Assembly (NCBI GenBank): GCA_019420065.1 | Contig: JAHZHX010000002.1 | Span: 677 to 28,391 of the forward strand | Origin: Clostridiales bacterium | GTDB lineage: Bacteria; Bacillota; Clostridia; Christensenellales; Aristaeellaceae | DNA length: 27,715 nucleotides | Reading direction: 5' to 3' | Shown here: positions 24,556 to 27,715 of the stretch, piece after piece | Layout: each line of letters begins with the position of its first letter | Position numbering within the stretch: the first letter of the stretch is position 1 | The notes under the pieces: generated by a model | Databases searched by the model: none | The model's input: the letters and a program-made list of their open reading frames with translations, nothing else | What the model was told of the DNA's origin: nothing | Made by a program: the position numbers and the translations under genes

Positions 24556-25737
24556 ATGGAAGCAATGAAACTGACCAGCGCGGCGCTGCCCTTGGCGCTG
24601 GACCATTCCTCTTATGCGCTGGTGACCGGCAGCCGCGAGGGGATGCGCAGCCTGATGGGCAGCCATACGGAAAAATTGGAAAAAGATGTGGATGAAGCTG
24701 CCTGGGCTGTGCGAAAGGAGCTGCGCTGCCTGATCGGCGACGAGAGCGCGGCGGTTGGCGCGGCGGAAGACGGCGAGGCGGAGCCGGCAACCTTTGCCGG
24801 GAAAGCGGCGAAAATCCTTTATTTGCGTTATCACGCGGGTTTGCCCGGGCTGACGCTTTTGCCATGCGCGGCGGTGGAGCATAACGGCGCGCATTTGCAG
24901 GAGGCGGTCATCGCCTGCGCGGTACAGTGGCGTTACGGTGCGGCGTTCCTGCGCTGGCTTCTGAATGAAAACCGCTTTTGTTCCACACTGACGGATTGCG
25001 CCGAATGGCTGATTGAAACGCGGGAATCGAAACAAATGCCCATTCCGGAAACGGAAGGGGCGGTGCGGTACGTGGCGGAGCTGGCGCCCTACCGTCAGCG
25101 CAAGCAGTGGATGCTGGGCGGCGCGGGCGTGCTGACTGCGGCTTGCGGCGCGCTGTGCGGGCTGGATTCGTGCGGCGCGGCGATGCGGGACGAGGATGTG
25201 CGCGCGCTGCTGGGGCATATGCTGACAAAGGAAATGCTGCCCTGCTTGGAAGGCGAGCGGACGGAAGGCCTGCGCTATGCCGCGCGAGTATGCGCCTATC
25301 TGGAAAACGCCTGCGGCGGGGAAAAATGGCCGGAGATCGGAGAATATCTGGTTGGCCGGCTGGCAGGGTGCATATTGCCGGTGTTGGAAGCCTATGAAAA
25401 GAAAAACGCGGCGCTTCCCGACGGGCTGTGCTTTGCGCTGAGCGCGGTGACGATGCTGTATGCCGGCGTGCGGGCCGGTGAGGAAAAAGCGTATATCCTG
25501 CCAGGGCCAGAAGGTGACATGCCGGTAACGGAGGACGCGCGCGTGCTGGCGGCCTTTGCCCGGATGAGCTGCGACATGCCGCCCGAATCGCTGGCCTATG
25601 CGGTGCTGTCGGATTGCGAGATCTGGGGCGGCGATTTGCGCGGCATCGCGGGGCTGGAGGAAAAAGTGACCGCTCAACTGCGCGATATGCAGATCCTGGG
25701 CGTGCGCGAGGCGATGAGGAAAGCAACCGGCAAATAA
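24556..25737 (+). CDS. Shortened tagaturonate/altronate reductase-like protein (mannitol dehydrogenase family), likely non-catalytic
   Basis: The 393 residues align by eye with the later part of UxaB-type tagaturonate reductases, which are about 480-500 residues long. Matching stretches are TFAGKAAKILYLRY...LLPCAAVEHNGAHLQEAV (79-118), FLRWLLNENRFCSTLTD (131-147), the C-terminal domain ALPDGLCFALSAVTMLYAG (286-304) and CEIWGGDLRGIAGL (354-367). The N-terminal glycine-rich NAD-binding motif is missing, and the usual SNTTEAGI is IGDESAAVG (60-68). The catalytic Lys-x4-Asn-x2-His is K183, G188, G191, so Asn and His are both Gly. The gene has a strong promoter, GGAGGG 4 nt before ATG, and an uninterrupted frame. 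It is therefore probably an expressed protein with a changed role rather than a decaying pseudogene. No uronate genes are nearby. Confidence 0.7.
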   Translation: MEAMKLTSAALPLALDHSSYALVTGSREGMRSLMGSHTEKLEKDVDEAAWAVRKELRCLIGDESAAVGAAEDGEAEPATFAGKAAKILYLRYHAGLPGLTLLPCAAVEHNGAHLQEAVIACAVQWRYGAAFLRWLLNENRFCSTLTDCAEWLIETRESKQMPIPETEGAVRYVAELAPYRQRKQWMLGGAGVLTAACGALCGLDSCGAAMRDEDVRALLGHMLTKEMLPCLEGERTEGLRYAARVCAYLENACGGEKWPEIGEYLVGRLAGCILPVLEAYEKKNAALPDGLCFALSAVTMLYAGVRAGEEKAYILPGPEGDMPVTEDARVLAAFARMSCDMPPESLAYAVLSDCEIWGGDLRGIAGLEEKVTAQLRDMQILGVREAMRKATGK

Positions 25738-25760
25738 AAAACTGCGCCATAAGGGCGCAG
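25734..25760 (-). terminator. Terminator of the sugar nucleotidyltransferase gene
   Basis: CTGCGCC (25742-25748) pairs with GGCGCAG (25754-25760) around a 5-nt loop. On the minus strand it is followed by TTTTTTATTT. The + strand side lacks a T-run, so the + strand gene ending at 25737 has no clear terminator of its own. Confidence 0.8.
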
Positions 25761-25769
25761 TGAAGAATG

Positions 25770-26684
25770 TCAGCTCCAGAGCGATTCGGGATATTCGCCG
25801 GCTTGCGTCAGGCGGGAGAGGGCATCCCGCACGGCGGGCAGGTCAGCCTGGTAGGTAATGCCGTACCATTTGCTTTCGGTATGAAGCACGCGCACGGTGG
25901 AACGCCCTTCGCGCAGCGTATCGTTGACCACAAATGGGAGAAAATACTCCCCCTTGAGCGGATTTTTTGCTATGGCTTCGGCATGAAAGGCAGTAAAGCG
26001 GGTACAGATTTCATCCATGAGATCGGGCGTGAAGCCCCACATGTTCATGGAAACGGGCGTGTCCGGCGGCAGCAGCTCATAGGCTTTGCCGTCCAGGGTA
26101 TAGAGCGGGCCGTCACAGGAGGAGATGATGTGCGTGCGCTCGACAATGCTTTGCAGAAGGCCGTTTTCATCCGTTTGGCAAACGCCGCGGGAAACCGAGC
26201 CGTTTTCGGACAGGGTGTTTTTGAGCAGGAACCCGGCCATGGCATATTCGCCACGCGCATGCGGCACGGATAAAAAGTCATAGATTTTCTTGAAAGCGTC
26301 GCGGCCGTAAAAGTCGTCGCCGTTGATGGCGGCAAATGGCGCGTCCACAAACTCGCGGCAGCACATGACGGCGTGCCCGGTTCCCCAGGGTTTGGTACGG
26401 CCCTCGGGCAGCGCGCAGCCATCCGGCAGGGCGCTCAGACGCTGGATGGCATAATGCACTTCCATGCGGTCCTCCACATGGCAGCCGATTTTCTGGCGGA
26501 AGTCGTCCTTGATTTGGTCGTTGACGACAAAGATAACTCGACGGAAGCCCGCGCGGTAGGCGTCAAACAGCGAATAGTCAATGATGCATTCGCCGTTTTT
26601 GCCGAATGAGGCCAGCTGCTTTACGCCGCCGAAACGGCTGCCAAGGCCGGCCGCCATGACGATCAGGATCGGTTCGTTACGCAT
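25770..26684 (-). CDS. Sugar-phosphate nucleotidyltransferase family protein
   Basis: This is a 304-residue NTP-transferase of the GalU/RmlA-like fold. The nucleotide-binding signature is VMAAGLGSRFGGVKQL (9-24), followed by GTGHAVMCC and the metal-binding INGDDFYG segment. A late VSMNMWGFTP segment contributes to the sugar site in related enzymes. Such proteins couple a sugar 1-phosphate to UTP, dTTP or another NTP, but the specific sugar and nucleotide cannot be assigned. The lack of a C-terminal left-handed repeat domain argues against a GlmU-type enzyme. The start at 26684 has AAAGGAG 11 nt upstream. A TACAAT box at 26711-26706 could be the -10, without a clear -35. The gene stands alone, with its own terminator, divergent from trmL. 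Confidence 0.85.
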   Translation of the reverse strand: MRNEPILIVMAAGLGSRFGGVKQLASFGKNGECIIDYSLFDAYRAGFRRVIFVVNDQIKDDFRQKIGCHVEDRMEVHYAIQRLSALPDGCALPEGRTKPWGTGHAVMCCREFVDAPFAAINGDDFYGRDAFKKIYDFLSVPHARGEYAMAGFLLKNTLSENGSVSRGVCQTDENGLLQSIVERTHIISSCDGPLYTLDGKAYELLPPDTPVSMNMWGFTPDLMDEICTRFTAFHAEAIAKNPLKGEYFLPFVVNDTLREGRSTVRVLHTESKWYGITYQADLPAVRDALSRLTQAGEYPESLWS

Positions 26685-26813
26685 ATGAAGATACGCTCCT
26701 TTGTGATTGTATCGGATTTCCCGGTTTGCGGGATTCCATCAATGGCATCCCAGATGACATTATATACCATGCCGCACCGCTTGGCAAGCCGTGCGGCGGA
26801 AAGCGGAGGCATT

Positions 26814-27329
26814 ATGCATATTGTTCTTTATGCGCCGGAGATCCCGCAGAACACCGGCAACATTGCCCGTACCTGCGCGGCAACGGGGAGTGTGCTGCAT
26901 TTGATCAGGCCGCTTGGCTTTGAGCTGAGCGACAAATATTTGAAGCGCGCCGGGCTGGACTACTGGAACCTGATGGAACTGCATGTACATGAGGATTTTG
27001 AGGAATTGATGCGCATGTATGAAGGCGTCAGCTTTCACTTTGCCACCACAAAAGCGCCAAGGTCTTACCACGAAGCGAAATACGGAAAGGATGATTTTCT
27101 GGTCTTTGGCTGCGAGACCAAAGGACTGCCGGAATCGCTGCTCAGCCGCGTATATGACCGCTGCATCCGCATCCCCATGCGGGCGGAGGCGCGTTCGCTG
27201 AATTTAAGCAATTCGGTGGCGATCGTTCTTTACGAAGCGCTGCGGCAGCAGGAGTTTGCCGGGCTGTGCGCCCAGGGACAGCTGACAGGGCGGTCGGATG
27301 AGGCGGCGCCCTGGATGGATTATGTATGA
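26814..27329 (+). CDS. trmL: tRNA (cytidine/uridine(34)-2'-O)-methyltransferase TrmL
   Basis: This SPOUT-class methyltransferase modifies the wobble ribose of tRNA-Leu isoacceptors. The 171 residues are almost only the knotted catalytic domain. They show MHIVLYAPEIPQNTGNIART, LIRPLGFELSDKYLKRAGLDYW, the knot motif FGCETKGLPESLL and IPMR...RSLNLSNSVAIVLYEALRQ. ATG 26814 has GGAGG at 26805-26809 and begins exactly at the family N-terminus. An in-frame ATG at 26685 would add 43 unrelated residues and is rejected. The 129-nt gap to the divergent nucleotidyltransferase gene holds a TATATA box (26761-26766) without a good -35 and a 5-bp inverted repeat TCCCG/CGGGA (26719-26733). The stop overlaps an ATG of the following small gene. 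Confidence 0.96.
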   Translation: MHIVLYAPEIPQNTGNIARTCAATGSVLHLIRPLGFELSDKYLKRAGLDYWNLMELHVHEDFEELMRMYEGVSFHFATTKAPRSYHEAKYGKDDFLVFGCETKGLPESLLSRVYDRCIRIPMRAEARSLNLSNSVAIVLYEALRQQEFAGLCAQGQLTGRSDEAAPWMDYV

Positions 27330-27343
27330 GAGGAGAAGCGCGC

Positions 27344-27568
27344 ATGTACAATGATTCTCGGGAGGATTATTTTGCCCGCCGCGAGGAGGAACGCGAAATG
27401 ATCCGCGACCGCTGGCGGCTGACCGCTGGCGTAACGGAGTTTGTCGGGGTGATTGCGGGCGGCGCGGCAATCCTTTTGCTGGTACTGCTCATCGTCAGCC
27501 TGTCAAGCTGGCTGCTGGCGGATTTGCGGCGCACATTTTCGGTTTTTATCGCGTTGTTCAGTAAATAA
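27344..27568 (+). CDS. Small single-pass membrane protein, unknown function
   Basis: The 74 residues begin with a very charged segment (MYNDSREDYFARREEEREMIRDRW). One hydrophobic helix follows (about residues 32-56, EFVGVIAGGAAILLLVLLIVSLSSWLL), with a short basic C-terminus. No family is recognised. ATG 27344 has GAGGAG at 27330-27335 with good spacing. ATG 27326 overlaps the trmL stop (ATGA) and would add six residues. The gene sits between trmL and a uracil-DNA glycosylase gene, 14 nt after the former, and looks co-transcribed. Confidence 0.6.
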   Translation: MYNDSREDYFARREEEREMIRDRWRLTAGVTEFVGVIAGGAAILLLVLLIVSLSSWLLADLRRTFSVFIALFSK

Positions 27569-27591
27569 AAATACGAAGGAGTTGGCAGCAT

Positions 27592-27715
27592 ATGCAGGTA
27601 TCCTGGCAATCGCTGTACGATGAGATCTTTGCCTGTGAAAAATGCGAGCTTTGTCTCCGCATTCATAACAAGGTGCCCGGACAGGGGGATATTCATGCCC
27701 GGCTGATGTTTATCG
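27592..27715 (+). CDS. Family 4/5-type uracil-DNA glycosylase, N-terminus (partial)
   Basis: The first 41 residues are visible before the window ends. They contain ACEKCELCLRIHNKVPGQGDIHARLMFI, the conserved opening of Fe-S uracil-DNA glycosylases. The first Cys pair (CEKC) contributes to the 4Fe-4S cluster and the LMFI strand leads into the GEAPG active-site motif expected just beyond the edge. The enzyme removes uracil from DNA. The start ATG 27592 has AAGGAG at 27576-27581. It follows the small membrane protein by 23 nt in the same direction. Confidence 0.85.
   Translation, partial: MQVSWQSLYDEIFACEKCELCLRIHNKVPGQGDIHARLMFI

Noticed and set aside
26714..26737. A short inverted repeat (TCCCG/CGGGA) in the trmL upstream gap, considered as a riboswitch or operator.
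   Set aside because: The stem is only 5 bp with no supporting structure or known motif.
26685..26813. A trmL start at 26685.
   Set aside because: It would add 43 residues not seen in the family, while ATG 26814 has GGAGG at the right distance.

Overview
This is about 27.7 kb of chromosome from a spore-forming member of the Clostridia (Firmicutes), clearly above 50% GC and probably an uncultured or poorly sampled lineage. The assignment rests on two sporulation genes (lonB, spoIIE), Clostridia-typical families (DUF4364, DUF1835/DUF3658, an XPD-like helicase with an N-terminal nuclease-like domain), strong AAGGAGG-type ribosome binding sites and sigma-A promoters with TATAAT boxes. No mobile element, CRISPR array, tRNA or rRNA was found. 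The window is almost fully coding. The longest gap is about 180 nt, so no stretch over 300 nt lacks a gene.

Left part (1-8.6 kb, + strand): the end of rpoB, rpoC and a strong terminator, then lonB, lonA and engB (ysxC). The lonB-lonA-engB order is the one known from Bacillus. LonB is the sporulation-type membrane-anchored Lon, LonA is the soluble quality-control Lon, and EngB is a ribosome-assembly GTPase.

Middle part (8.6-14.7 kb): a LarA-like (DUF2088) protein and an sn-glycerol-1-phosphate dehydrogenase of the EgsA/AraM family are divergently transcribed from two mirror-image promoters. Next come two co-directional minus-strand genes: a zinc-ribbon, single-pass membrane protein with a large exported beta-rich region, and a DUF1835/DUF3658 protein.

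Right part (14.7-27.7 kb): dxs and tlyA form a + strand operon that converges on spoIIE. A long minus-strand block reads helicase, DUF4364, ispDF fusion, small zinc-ribbon membrane protein and, after a terminator, spoIIE. dxs and ispDF place three activities of the MEP isoprenoid pathway within 7 kb. Further right are a shortened uronate-reductase-like protein that appears to have lost its cofactor and catalytic motifs, a sugar nucleotidyltransferase, trmL, a small membrane protein and the start of a family 4/5-type uracil-DNA glycosylase gene.

Most of the window is ordinary housekeeping and sporulation content, and I see no clear novel multi-gene system. The best leads are the degenerate tagaturonate/altronate-reductase-like protein (24556-25737), a LarA homologue with a substituted catalytic His, mirror-symmetric divergent promoters, an inverted repeat around the lonA promoter, and a lonB ribosome binding site buried in the rpoC terminator.
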